Below, piece after piece: positions 26,393 to 34,722 of a stretch of 64,000 nt of DNA. Where the stretch lies: the NCBI GenBank assembly GCA_910577195.1, contig CAJTLP010000006.1, forward strand, positions 109,962 to 173,961. The letters run 5' to 3'. The position numbers and the translations under genes are program-made. This stretch comes from an uncultured Eubacterium sp. GTDB taxonomy: Bacteria; Bacillota; Clostridia; Oscillospirales; Acutalibacteraceae. The notes beneath the pieces are model-generated. The model ran no database searches. It was given only the letters and a program-made list of their open reading frames with translations, and was not told the DNA's origin. Positions within the stretch are counted from its first letter, which is position 1; every line of letters starts with the position of its first letter.

Positions 26393-26405
26393 AAAGGAGA
26401 AAATT

Positions 26406-27557
26406 ATGGAACAAATCACAACGAAAGAAAAATATGATGAAAAGGTTGAAAACTTCAAATCTGTTTATGACGACCAATCAATTCCACTTGAAGAAAAAAT
26501 TAGATTATGTGAAGAGTTTGCATATTGTGATTATGTTAAAGGGAGTGATAGCATTGCCTTTTCTGGAGAACTAGCAGAGATGTATCTAAAGGCAGGACGT
26601 TATCAAGATGTAATTAACTTTATAAATATTGAATTCAAGACACACTTCAAGGATGATAGTGATTGGTGGATGTTTATTGCTGGTATGCTTCCTTTTTATA
26701 CATTTTATGTGATTGATGCCTATATAGCTCTAAAGGATTACAATATGGCTAAAGGTGTTTTGGAAGCATTAAAAATGAATAGAGCAAAGATGCTTGAAAT
26801 GCATCCGGATGATGGCTTTACTGCAGAAAGCAAATTTTGGTATGCTCGTGTTATTACTAAATATGCACAAATAGCAATTCTTCAAAACGATGCATCTACA
26901 GCATTAGATTATCTTGTAAATGATCCGATTTTTGAAGATACTAAGACTTTGGGTTCCTATTACTATATGGGAATAATATCAAAGGGAGATATTAATGCCA
27001 ATCTCAAAGAAATTTCTTTAGCTATTAATTGTTTCATCAATTTATGCGAATTAGATGTTAATAGTGATAGTTATGTTGAAGAAGAAGTTAATATGATAAT
27101 TTCTTCAAATTATTATCTCGGATTAATTTATGCCACAGAAAACGGCTATAAAAATAAAGAAAAGGCCATAACATACCTCACAAAAGCAAAAGATTTGGGC
27201 TATTCAATAACTAACGAAGAAATCCAAAATATGACAGATAATATTATTGATTCTACACCCTCTGTACAAAAAAACAGTAATGATAAGTCAGGCGGTTGTT
27301 ATGTTGCTACTTGTGTTTATGGTTCTTACGATTGTCCTCCTGTTTGGACATTGAGAAGATTTAGAGATAATACACTTTCACAGAATCTATTTGGTAGAAT
27401 GTTTATAAGAGTGTATTATGCAGCTAGTCCTACAATTGTTAAAATGTTTGGTAAGTACGAGTGGTTCCACAATATGTGGAGAAAACCACTTGATAGATTA
27501 GTTTCAAAATTACAAAAAATGGGGATGGAAAATACCCCGTATAAAGATAAAAACTAA
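26406..27557 (+). CDS. TPR-like protein with CFI-box C-terminal domain
   Basis: 383 residues, ATG 26406 with AAAGGAG. Residues 1-280 are helical repeats of TPR/Sel1 type. Residues 296-370 form a CFI-box-CTERM region: GGCYVATCVYGSYDCPPVW, LRRFRDNTLSQNLFGRMFIR, VYYAASPTIVKMFGKYEW. That domain is found at the C-terminus of many otherwise unrelated proteins and probably forms an amphipathic membrane-associated hairpin; its biochemical role is not established. It lies 13 nt after the giant repeat protein and probably binds it or docks a complex at the membrane. Confidence 0.75.
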   Translation: MEQITTKEKYDEKVENFKSVYDDQSIPLEEKIRLCEEFAYCDYVKGSDSIAFSGELAEMYLKAGRYQDVINFINIEFKTHFKDDSDWWMFIAGMLPFYTFYVIDAYIALKDYNMAKGVLEALKMNRAKMLEMHPDDGFTAESKFWYARVITKYAQIAILQNDASTALDYLVNDPIFEDTKTLGSYYYMGIISKGDINANLKEISLAINCFINLCELDVNSDSYVEEEVNMIISSNYYLGLIYATENGYKNKEKAITYLTKAKDLGYSITNEEIQNMTDNIIDSTPSVQKNSNDKSGGCYVATCVYGSYDCPPVWTLRRFRDNTLSQNLFGRMFIRVYYAASPTIVKMFGKYEWFHNMWRKPLDRLVSKLQKMGMENTPYKDKN

Positions 27558-27618
27558 ATATTATCAATCTGGTTGCTGAAATATATCATTAGTATATTTA
27601 TTAGAAAGGACAATTATT

Positions 27619-27981
27619 ATGAAAGATTGTGTAAAAGAAGCGTATGATTATTATCATAATCCTTTAAATAAAGAATGTGAAAAAGACTTTAGGAATTTGC
27701 CGATTTTATTTGGACGAAAGAAAAAGGAAGACGCTATTAGAGAAAAGTATCTAAAACAAGGTCTAAAAGTTATGAGATATGAAGATATTAGATACTCTCA
27801 AGGTTTATCGGAATTAAGCAGAGAATCTCGAGGCGGTTTCAAAGCTTGTGCAACTTTTGTAGGTTATGGTCATTATGTTTGTGGTATTGACGGTTCAGCA
27901 GTAGAAGGCTGTGAATGTTGTAAAATTAATAATGATTGCAGAAAATTTCAAGATTTTCTTTGGTCAGATTTATATGATTAA
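27619..27981 (+). CDS. Small Cys-containing protein of unknown function
   Basis: 120 residues, ATG 27619 with AAAGGA. Soluble and highly charged. Nine residues around GCECCKINNDC near the C-terminus plus Cys4, Cys19, Cys77 and Cys88 suggest metal binding or disulfide formation. No family recognised. It shares with the 59-aa protein at 28259 the habit of scattered Cys and Tyr. It is followed by the small repeat element at 28017-28239. Confidence 0.55.
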   Translation: MKDCVKEAYDYYHNPLNKECEKDFRNLPILFGRKKKEDAIREKYLKQGLKVMRYEDIRYSQGLSELSRESRGGFKACATFVGYGHYVCGIDGSAVEGCECCKINNDCRKFQDFLWSDLYD

Positions 27982-28016
27982 AATTTAACATTGCAAATTT
28001 GTACATATAACTACTG

Positions 28017-28239
28017 AATATGAAAATTAATAGGCAATTGTAAAAGTCGGAGATAAAAAATCTTATAGGGATTTTTTCAGAGTATCCCCCTACATGACAC
28101 TTTTTCTCTGTTGTTTCCAAACAGCGATTGTAAAAGTGTTTAAGGGAAAGAAGTGGAGAAAAATTTATTTATTCATCTTTTAGAATGCTGATTTTTCGCC
28201 ATATTTTGACTTTTACAATCGGCTAAATATGAAAATTAA
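28017..28239. mobile_element. MITE-like element flanked by 14-bp direct repeats
   Basis: AATATGAAAATTAA occurs at 28017-28030 and 28226-28239. The 195 bp between them carry terminal inverted repeats ATTGTAAAAGTC (28037-28048) and GACTTTTACAAT (28208-28219). A third copy of the terminus (GATTGTAAAAGTG, 28126-28138) closes an internal hairpin with CACTTTT upstream. No reading frame. This is the shape of a small non-autonomous insertion with a target duplication, though 14 bp is long for one. The insertion separates the two small Cys genes. Confidence 0.5.
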
Positions 28240-28258
28240 ATGAAGGAGGAAAATATAT

Positions 28259-28438
28259 ATGTCAAGATGCCCTTATTTGGATTATGAAAGTCATAATTTT
28301 TTCGGTAATAGTGATGATGAATACATATGCAAGTTAAGTCATCAGCACATACATGTTTGGGATGCTCAAATTAAAGATATATGCAAAGCTGAATATGGTG
28401 ATGAATATAAGAAGTGCCCTATTTATCAAAATTCGTAA
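28259..28438 (+). CDS. 59-aa four-cysteine protein
   Basis: 59 residues, ATG 28259 behind an excellent GAAGGAGG (28242-28249). Begins MSRCPYLDYESHNFFG; Cys at 4, 24, 42 and 52, spaced like a small metal-binding or disulfide-bonded domain. Acidic and Tyr-rich. No family recognised. The strong ribosome site and intact frame argue that it is real. It sits directly after the repeat element, so its transcription may depend on promoter sequences near or within it. Confidence 0.6.
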   Translation: MSRCPYLDYESHNFFGNSDDEYICKLSHQHIHVWDAQIKDICKAEYGDEYKKCPIYQNS

Positions 28439-28522
28439 AAATATATTATAAATGATTAGATGTATTTTATTAATTTGTTTATAATTAAAATATAATAAAG
28501 AAAGCAAAAGGATAATTTACAT

Positions 28523-30241
28523 ATGTACAAATTTAAGAAAAAGAAAAAATGGCAAAAGGCACTGATAGGTATAGCTATATCTATCGGTGTGCTTTTGCTT
28601 ACATTTGTTGCACTTGTTATCGGTCTATCTATAAAGGATAGTATAGATGCTAAAAATGCAGTGAATAATGATACAGAAGAGATTACCACTTCTGTTTATG
28701 AACAACGAATAAAGGATCCTATTCCGTCCGGAAAAGATGACGCTGTCGATGTAGATACCACACCTATTTCGATTCAAATAAGTGATAGCAAGCTTAAGAA
28801 ATTTGAAGAATATATTTCCAATATCAATGTCGATTACGATTACGAAGATGGTTATAATATTGATGCCACTTTAGCCGAATATAACAATAACACAAAAAAT
28901 ACCATAACAAAGCATTCTCACGATATCCGTGTGAACGGCAAATTTGATGCAGAGTATTTCTACGAAATTGTTAAGAAAAATAATGAAGCCTTTTTCAAAG
29001 AAAAGGAAAAGGACAGTCTCGGAGGTCTTTATAAGGAATATTCAGATAAAGAACTTAAGTCAATGTGCGAGCAATTCTGTGAGGCTTTGCCTGCAATTGC
29101 TGAAAAAGACCCGACAGTGGATTTGGATATGGCTTGCTGCTATTTGTATAATCTCATAATTGTGCAAAAAACAGGGTCGCTTGATTTCGGCGGATTTGAT
29201 ATGAACAACCGTTTTTATCTCAATTATAAAAATATGAAAAACGGGTCTTTTGCAATGGATACCGATAATATTGAGCAAACTACTTTTTATCACGAAATGA
29301 TGCACGCATTTCAGTTTGCCTGCGATGATATTAAAAAGCCTGATGAAGATATAATGGGCATAACACATACATATGACAGCCTTGAAGTTAATCCTCTTTC
29401 GTGGTACTGGCTGCTTGAAGGCTCTGCTGAAATGAATATGAGTCAGTATCTTGATGTAAGGTATTCAACTTATAAAACTATGATAGGCTATATTCACAGT
29501 CTGAACATTGCTGCTAATCTGAATACAAATAATGAATATGTTCAGATTGAGAAAATCTGTTTTCAGAAAGATTTGGAAAAGTTCTTCGAAGTGCTGGATG
29601 TAAACAGCGACTCTGAAAAAAGAGAAATCATTAAAATGATGTACAGTATTGAAATTATACAGGAATCTAAGGACGATTTCTATGATTGGTATAATGAAAC
29701 GTATAATACGGATTTGTCCAATGAAACCACCGGTGAGCAAAGCGTACTGCGTTTGACGCTTAAAGAAGATGCTCTTATGACGCTTACGAAACTTTTTTAC
29801 CGTAATCTTGCTCGACAGATTAATAAAGGCAATGTAACACTTCAGGACGCATATTATCTTATGCGATTATATGAAGCTGATCTTGATAATCATTTTTCAA
29901 ATAATACGGTAGGATATATGGAATTTTTCCATAATTTCTATGACACATATGTTGATTTGCAGAATGAATTTTTCAGTATAATTGCAGATGAAAATAACCT
30001 GGAGGCTGATGATTTGGCGAATGGATTTGATAATTACTCAATGAATGCTGTATCAAAGTCGCCGAATTGTGATTTGAAATTTTTGAGCAGTGATGCTAAG
30101 AATTATTATACGGTTGAATATATTGACAAATATTACAAAAAAGGTTATCCTTCTATGCGTTCATGCCAAAATCAAACGGCAGAGCTTAATGAAAAATATC
30201 CTTTTGATAAAAACGAAATAAATCAAATCCTTAATTATTAG
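28523..30241 (+). CDS. Membrane-anchored zinc metallopeptidase (HExxH)
   Basis: 572 residues. A basic N-terminus and one membrane segment (about 13-37) anchor a large extracellular part. TTFYHEMMHAFQF gives the zinc motif His257-Glu258-x-x-His261, and YWLLEGSAEMNMS about 45 residues later supplies the third ligand Glu, the gluzincin arrangement. Two Cys in CEQFCEA and DMACCYL may form disulfides. Family not further identified. It could mature an exported peptide of the module or act on the cell surface. Codon and base composition are less AT-extreme than upstream genes, so it may be a separate acquisition. Confidence 0.75.
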   Translation: MYKFKKKKKWQKALIGIAISIGVLLLTFVALVIGLSIKDSIDAKNAVNNDTEEITTSVYEQRIKDPIPSGKDDAVDVDTTPISIQISDSKLKKFEEYISNINVDYDYEDGYNIDATLAEYNNNTKNTITKHSHDIRVNGKFDAEYFYEIVKKNNEAFFKEKEKDSLGGLYKEYSDKELKSMCEQFCEALPAIAEKDPTVDLDMACCYLYNLIIVQKTGSLDFGGFDMNNRFYLNYKNMKNGSFAMDTDNIEQTTFYHEMMHAFQFACDDIKKPDEDIMGITHTYDSLEVNPLSWYWLLEGSAEMNMSQYLDVRYSTYKTMIGYIHSLNIAANLNTNNEYVQIEKICFQKDLEKFFEVLDVNSDSEKREIIKMMYSIEIIQESKDDFYDWYNETYNTDLSNETTGEQSVLRLTLKEDALMTLTKLFYRNLARQINKGNVTLQDAYYLMRLYEADLDNHFSNNTVGYMEFFHNFYDTYVDLQNEFFSIIADENNLEADDLANGFDNYSMNAVSKSPNCDLKFLSSDAKNYYTVEYIDKYYKKGYPSMRSCQNQTAELNEKYPFDKNEINQILNY

Positions 30242-30316
30242 TCGCATTTCAAGCGACCAAATTATTGGAAAGCTTTAGTATAATATAATTATCAAATATG
30301 AGAAAGAATTGACATT

Positions 30317-31234
30317 ATGTTAGGTGCAATTATTGGAGATGTTGTCGGCTCTGTTTACGAATGGAACAATATTAAAACAAAGGATTTTGAATTATTTAAA
30401 CCAAATTGTTTTTTTACTGATGATACGGTTATGACTGTTGCAGTAGCGAACGCACTGCTTGAAACAAGAGAAAAACAGTCGAAATCACGTATTAAAAAAA
30501 GAGAACGCGGTGCCTTAACGTATGAGTACAAAAAAATATCGTTTAAAGAAGAATTGATTCAGCAAATGCAGGATTTCGGCAGAAGATATCCGAATAGAGG
30601 CTATGGAGGAATGTTCGCCGGTTGGCTTGTGTCAGATAATCCTCAACCATACAACAGCTTTGGCAACGGTTCGGCAATGAGAGTTTCACCTTGCGGTTAT
30701 ATTGCTGTTGAACTTGATGAAGCACTTGCTCTTGCTAAGGCATCGGCAGAGGTTACACATAATCATCCAGAAGGCATTAAAGGCGCACAGGCTGTTGCAG
30801 CAGCAATATTTCTTGCACGCTGTTATAAAACTAAAGATGAAATAAAACAATATATTGAAGAAAATTTTTATACTCTTGACAGAACGCTTGATGAAATCAG
30901 ACCGAATTATACTTTTAACGAAACTTGTCAGGAAACCGTGCCGCAGGCAATTCAGGCTTTTTTGGAGTCAACTGATTTTGAGGATGCAATCAGAAATGCA
31001 ATTTCTCTCGGCGGAGACAGCGATACACTTGCTGCCATCACAGGCAGTATTGCTTGGGCATATTACAGACAGTTCGGTATGCCTATTAGCTCGGATTTGC
31101 AAAATATTCAGGAAAAAGTATATACATATCTTCCACAGGAATTTATTGATATATATGAACAAACAGATGAAGTGCGTTGTTACAGGGCGGGCGTTTATGA
31201 CAGAGTCGGCGGATGTACACCGATTTATCCGTAA
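30317..31234 (+). CDS. ADP-ribosylglycohydrolase family protein
   Basis: 305 residues. ADP-ribosylglycohydrolase fold: opening MLGAIIGDVVGSVYEWNN, metal/active-site FFTDDTVMTVAVANALL (about 34-50), GNGSAMRVSPCGY, EVTHNHPEGIKGAQAV and the C-terminal GGDSDTLAAITGSIAWAYY, all diagnostic. It would remove ADP-ribose from protein or nucleic acid, or cleave a related ribosyl compound. Placement after a metallopeptidase and before a SIMPL protein gives no clear substrate. Its presence hints at an ADP-ribosylation step somewhere in the module or host. Confidence 0.88.
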   Translation: MLGAIIGDVVGSVYEWNNIKTKDFELFKPNCFFTDDTVMTVAVANALLETREKQSKSRIKKRERGALTYEYKKISFKEELIQQMQDFGRRYPNRGYGGMFAGWLVSDNPQPYNSFGNGSAMRVSPCGYIAVELDEALALAKASAEVTHNHPEGIKGAQAVAAAIFLARCYKTKDEIKQYIEENFYTLDRTLDEIRPNYTFNETCQETVPQAIQAFLESTDFEDAIRNAISLGGDSDTLAAITGSIAWAYYRQFGMPISSDLQNIQEKVYTYLPQEFIDIYEQTDEVRCYRAGVYDRVGGCTPIYP

Positions 31235-31257
31235 TTAAAGAAATGGAGATTGTTAAT

Positions 31258-31929
31258 ATGGAAAGAAGAATTACCGTAAAAGGAATAGGTCATATTACAG
31301 CAAAACCTGATTATGTGATTATTCATATGACTATTGATGAAACAAATAAAAAATATGAAAAGGCTGTTGAAGATGCATCTGACAGAATAAACAAACTTTC
31401 AAACGCGCTTGTGAATATAGGTTTTGAAAGTGATGCACTTAAAACTGCCGATTTTAAAGTTAACATAGCAACAGGGTATAAAAAGAATTTTAAAGGGGTA
31501 AGTGAAGTTGTCAAAACAGGATTCACCTGTACATACAGAATGAAGGTTTCCTTTGATTTTGAAAGTGAGAAATTGTCAAAAGCGATTGATGCAATTACAA
31601 CTTGTGTGTCTGATCCAAGACTGAATATTACATTTACAGTTAAAGATGAAGAAGCAGTTAAGGATGAACTTTTAAAATCAGCGGGTGCCAATGCAAGACG
31701 TAGGGCAGAAATTCTCTGCGAAGCAGCAGGCGGTAAGTTAGGCAATCTTGTTATGGTTAATTATAACTGGAATGAAATCAGTATTTTATCACCGACTCGA
31801 TTTGATTCTGATTATTTATCTGATACTGCGGAATTATGCAGTGAAATGCCTATGCTTGCCCCTGAATCGATTCAGCCTGACGATATAGATTTGAGCAATA
31901 ATGCTGTATTTGTTTGGGAGATTGTTTGA
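31258..31929 (+). CDS. SIMPL-domain protein (DUF541)
   Basis: 224 residues, ATG 31258 with GGAG 10 nt upstream; earlier in-frame starts lack a site. RRITVKGIGHITAKPDYVII, LKTADFKVN and SAGANARRRAEILCEAAGGKLGNLV are typical of SIMPL/DUF541 proteins, which form oligomeric assemblies. Members are usually exported; this one shows no signal peptide. Stop and next start overlap (TGATG), so it is translationally coupled with the GyrB-like protein. Function unknown. Confidence 0.8.
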   Translation: MERRITVKGIGHITAKPDYVIIHMTIDETNKKYEKAVEDASDRINKLSNALVNIGFESDALKTADFKVNIATGYKKNFKGVSEVVKTGFTCTYRMKVSFDFESEKLSKAIDAITTCVSDPRLNITFTVKDEEAVKDELLKSAGANARRRAEILCEAAGGKLGNLVMVNYNWNEISILSPTRFDSDYLSDTAELCSEMPMLAPESIQPDDIDLSNNAVFVWEIV

Positions 31930-33203
31930 TGGACAAACAGGAAATATTAGAAAGGCAGAGGTTAAGAATTAGAAAGCGCCCCAGTTTAGTGCTGAATGAT
32001 CATAGCGATATGATTATAGAAGATATTGCTGCATCATTTTTTAGAAAATTTATGAGACTTTTCATAATAGAGTTTTATTTTAACGGTTGCAGACAATTTG
32101 AATTTACTAAAAGATTTGACAATTCGTTTGAATTTAAAGCGTTTGCATTAAACCAATGGGCAGATATAAAAGATAATAGTGACGCATGGAAAGACGCCTT
32201 TTGCGAGCTTTATAAAGACAGAGATGATGAAAATAATTGCAGCTTTTATGAACAAGTGACTCTTGATGATGTTATTCATAATAAAAACATGAACGAAATT
32301 GATTATTTTGCAGTTGCTCAGATTATAAGCAAATACTTTGATGTATCTATAATCAAGGATAATTATAAACATACGACCGCACATTTTGAAGACGGATGTT
32401 TTATGGACTGTAATGAAGATAATATTGACCCGGATATTAATCAAACTATAATTCGCTTTAAATTTGATGAAGAGATATTTACTGAAAATATTTATACCCA
32501 AAATCCATATATATCATCAGAAGATTTTTATAAAATAGCGCAAAGCCTTGCAATGTTTTTCAGTGGTGCAGAAATAACTGTATTTGATAAAAGTGAAGGG
32601 AAAACTATTAAGAATAATTATAAATACGATTCTTTAAGCGGTTATGCTTCTGAGCGTTTTGATTATGATAACCCGTGGCGTTTTGAATTTGAGGCTTGTA
32701 CTGATGAAACAGAAAAAGTTCAGAGCAATGCATTGATTAAGGTCGCATTGACACCTTGCGAAACTAAAGGCGAAATTGAGATGTATTGTGATTATCGTAG
32801 GATAGAATACGGTGTTCCGCTCAAGGCTATAGAAAAAGTAATGTCAGAAACAAACCGTAATTTTAATGTTGTAATAATTATTTTTCAACGATATACCTTG
32901 TGGACAAATGCAATGAAAAGGGGCATTGAAAATCAGTATATTTATGACAGTGTTTACAATCGTCTTAAAGAAGAAATCAGTAAGCTTTTATTGTGGGAAA
33001 AGGTGCTTGAATTTATAAAAGATAGAATTTCTCTTACTGCATATGAATTGTGGATTAAAACGATAAAATTTCATGGAATCAGCGATGGTAAGGTAACTTT
33101 AACATTCAAAAGCTATGTTGCTGAAAGAATGTTTTTTGAACAGTATGCCACATTGTTACAGGATGCTTTTTTATCTGTAACAGGTAATAATATATTGATT
33201 TGA
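31929..33203 (+). CDS. Decayed GyrB-like protein with DnaA domain I-like C-terminus
   Basis: 424 residues, ATG 31929 overlapping the previous stop. By eye the first 330 residues follow the order of the GyrB/ParE N-terminal part: an opening LRIRKRPSLVLND like the VRKRPGMYIG segment, then IAQSLAMFFSGAEITVFDKS (about 200-220) like the [20 protein letters not shown] stretch. The ATP-site residues of GHKL enzymes (E..DNA, DxGxG, GxHGxG) are missing. Residues about 355-424 (WEKVLEFIKDRISLTAYELW, IKTIKFHGISDGKVTLTF, YATLLQDAFLSVTGNNI) resemble DnaA domain I, a protein-protein interaction domain that binds DnaB and regulators. A replication-interfering or sensor decoy role is an inference. Confidence 0.6.
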   Translation: MDKQEILERQRLRIRKRPSLVLNDHSDMIIEDIAASFFRKFMRLFIIEFYFNGCRQFEFTKRFDNSFEFKAFALNQWADIKDNSDAWKDAFCELYKDRDDENNCSFYEQVTLDDVIHNKNMNEIDYFAVAQIISKYFDVSIIKDNYKHTTAHFEDGCFMDCNEDNIDPDINQTIIRFKFDEEIFTENIYTQNPYISSEDFYKIAQSLAMFFSGAEITVFDKSEGKTIKNNYKYDSLSGYASERFDYDNPWRFEFEACTDETEKVQSNALIKVALTPCETKGEIEMYCDYRRIEYGVPLKAIEKVMSETNRNFNVVIIIFQRYTLWTNAMKRGIENQYIYDSVYNRLKEEISKLLLWEKVLEFIKDRISLTAYELWIKTIKFHGISDGKVTLTFKSYVAERMFFEQYATLLQDAFLSVTGNNILI

Positions 33204-33299
33204 TTGATGCTTAACTTATATTACATAACGATAAGGCAAGTGTTGGAGTATATTCCTCTAATGGTTAATATACGAATCTTATGAAAGGAGAGCGAAAGT

Positions 33300-33398
33300 A
33301 TGTTAAGACTTTACTGCGATGACGAGGGTTCTGTATATGTAGATGCTGATGCAGATGAAGAGTCAGTACCTCAAAAAGGTCCTATCGTTAAAAAGTAA
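33300..33398 (+). CDS. 32-aa acidic peptide
   Basis: 32 residues, ATG 33300 preceded by AAAGGAG. MLRLYCDDEGSVYVDADADE opens it and PQKGPIVKK closes it: one Cys, eleven acidic residues, basic tail. It is directly followed by a strong terminator, so it ends the transcription unit. Could be a second ribosomal peptide, a signal or a small regulator; no family recognised. Confidence 0.5.
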   Translation: MLRLYCDDEGSVYVDADADEESVPQKGPIVKK

Positions 33399-33465
33399 TG
33401 GAGTATAAAGCGTTAATATCAAAATTTTGTTATTAGAAATTAACGTTTTGGAAGAATCTCCAAAG

Positions 33466-33509
33466 ATATGCACCTCTGAAAGTTGATAGCTTTCGAGGTG
33501 CATATTTTT
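33466..33509 (+). terminator. Strong Rho-independent terminator ending the AT-rich module
   Basis: ATATGCACCTCTGAAAG (33466-33482) pairs with CTTTCGAGGTGCATAT (33490-33505) with a single bulge and continues into TTTTT. It marks the right end of the module's transcription. Confidence 0.9.
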
Positions 33510-33928
33510 ATGATATAAAAATCAGATTAAAAATAGTTAATACTAATTATTTTTAAAGCAGAGCAAATTACAGATAGAAATAAAGATTATCTATACGTTT
33601 TATAAAATTAGATGTTTAATGGGGATGTCTGATTTGTGCAATTTTCAACTTTGATTTTACATTATAATATAAAATCTGACAAAAATAGAACTAATCCTCA
33701 AATCAAAAGCGACAAGAAATTTATATTCGATAAGTTATGATATAAGTAGAGAAATTTCCCGAAATAGCAAGCATAAAATATAAATAGAGGGATGAACCGA
33801 CTGAAATGGAAAATATACCACAGCAATTATCCCCATAATTAAACATATTTTGGCGTGACAGCATAAGCTAACAACGCAAAACGGCATAGGCGTATAAACT
33901 ATGCTGTCGTGCGGTTGGGAGTGGCTGT
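33510..33928. other. AT-rich gap with one hairpin, no gene
   Basis: 419 nt without a convincing gene. GACAGCATA (33857-33865) and TATGCTGTC (33900-33908) form a perfect 9-bp inverted repeat around a 34-nt loop just before the leader reading frame at 33929. The left half (33510-33800) is very AT-rich with nothing recognisable. The boundary between the kinase/RiPP module and the serine-recombinase element probably lies in here. Confidence 0.45.
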
Positions 33929-34183
33929 ATGCTATCGGCACGATACATAGCTTATCATCTAAAGAAGTTTAAAAGAAATGTCTTCTTCGGAAAGCACAGG
34001 TCTATAAAAAGAAGAAAAGATTTTAAATTAATAAAACTGAATACCAACCGTACCGTCAAATTTACCCTTTGCATAACGAGGGGCGAATTTGGCTTTTTTT
34101 ATTACGCTTTTAGCTTTAATAGCTGTTATGCCGTAGGTTGCCGCAGTCCTCCGAATCAATCTAAACCTAAAAATTTAGATTGA
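33929..34183 (+). CDS. Possible leader reading frame ahead of the sigma-like gene
   Basis: 84 codons, ATG 33929 with GGGAG (33917-33921) 7 nt upstream. The product is very basic (HLKKFKRNVFFGKHRSIKRR) and matches no family I know. What makes it plausible is its position: the stop (34181-34183) lies inside the right arm of the hairpin that covers the ribosome binding site of the next gene, so a translating ribosome would open that hairpin. It may be a regulatory leader rather than a functional protein, or spurious. Confidence 0.35.
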   Translation: MLSARYIAYHLKKFKRNVFFGKHRSIKRRKDFKLIKLNTNRTVKFTLCITRGEFGFFYYAFSFNSCYAVGCRSPPNQSKPKNLD

Positions 34184-34190
34184 TTGGAGG
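34148..34190 (+). promoter_or_regulatory. Hairpin sequestering the Shine-Dalgarno of the sigma-like gene
   Basis: CCTCC (34148-34152), one bulged G, AATCAATCTAAA (34154-34165) pair with TTTAGATTGATT (34174-34185) and GGAGG (34186-34190). The 17 bp include the whole GGAGG ribosome binding site used by GTG 34199, so the start is closed unless the stem is opened by a ribosome, heat or a factor. Confidence 0.75.
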
Positions 34191-34198
34191 TAACTACG

Positions 34199-34708
34199 GT
34201 GAAATATGCACCAAAAAAAGTATTTATTTTAGATAATGGCATTTATACGGAATTGAGTTATGAGGAATTTTGCTCGCTTCAAGAAAATGATGTTTCGTAT
34301 GCTGATAAGTTCTTCATTCCTTTGCACGGTATGCTTATGGAAGTAACAGAAGAAACTTATAGAGATTTCTATAAGTCCGGGCGCCGTCAGAAATATATAG
34401 ATGAGCGTTCGGTAGAAAACGGCGATTTTTCTTACGATATGCTCACAACCGCTGATTTTAACGGTGAAGACATTCTGATAGATACATCACAGGAAATCGA
34501 TGAGGCAGTGATACATAAAATAATGTTGGACAAGCTGCATGATTCCCTTGTTCTGCTGTCGGACGATGAACAAAAACTGATAAATGCTCTGTTTTTCAGG
34601 AATTTATCGGAGCGTGAATGGTCGGCTGAAACAGGCATTCCGCAAAAAACGATAAACGACCGAAAACGCCGTATTCTTATAAAACTAAAAAAACTTTTAG
34701 AAAGTTAA
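34199..34708 (+). CDS. Sigma-70-like (region 4) regulator of the integrative element
   Basis: 169 residues, starting at GTG 34199 (GGAGG at 34186-34190, 8-nt spacing). The N-terminal half (VFILDNGIYTELSYEEFCSL) is of unknown type. The C-terminal third, LVLLSDDEQKLINALFFRNL then SEREWSAETGIPQKTINDRKRRIL, is a region-4-like HTH of sigma-70 type. Such small sigma-like proteins are frequent next to recombinases in Clostridia integrative elements and probably act as transcriptional activators of transfer or excision genes. Its translation looks tightly gated (hairpin over its ribosome site). A terminator follows. Confidence 0.75.
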   Translation: MKYAPKKVFILDNGIYTELSYEEFCSLQENDVSYADKFFIPLHGMLMEVTEETYRDFYKSGRRQKYIDERSVENGDFSYDMLTTADFNGEDILIDTSQEIDEAVIHKIMLDKLHDSLVLLSDDEQKLINALFFRNLSEREWSAETGIPQKTINDRKRRILIKLKKLLES

Positions 34709-34722
34709 AAATAAATCCGCTC

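Noticed and set aside
30855..31238. 127-codon frame overlapping the ADP-ribosylglycohydrolase gene
   Set aside because: Shifted-frame shadow of a clearly conserved protein; no ribosome site.
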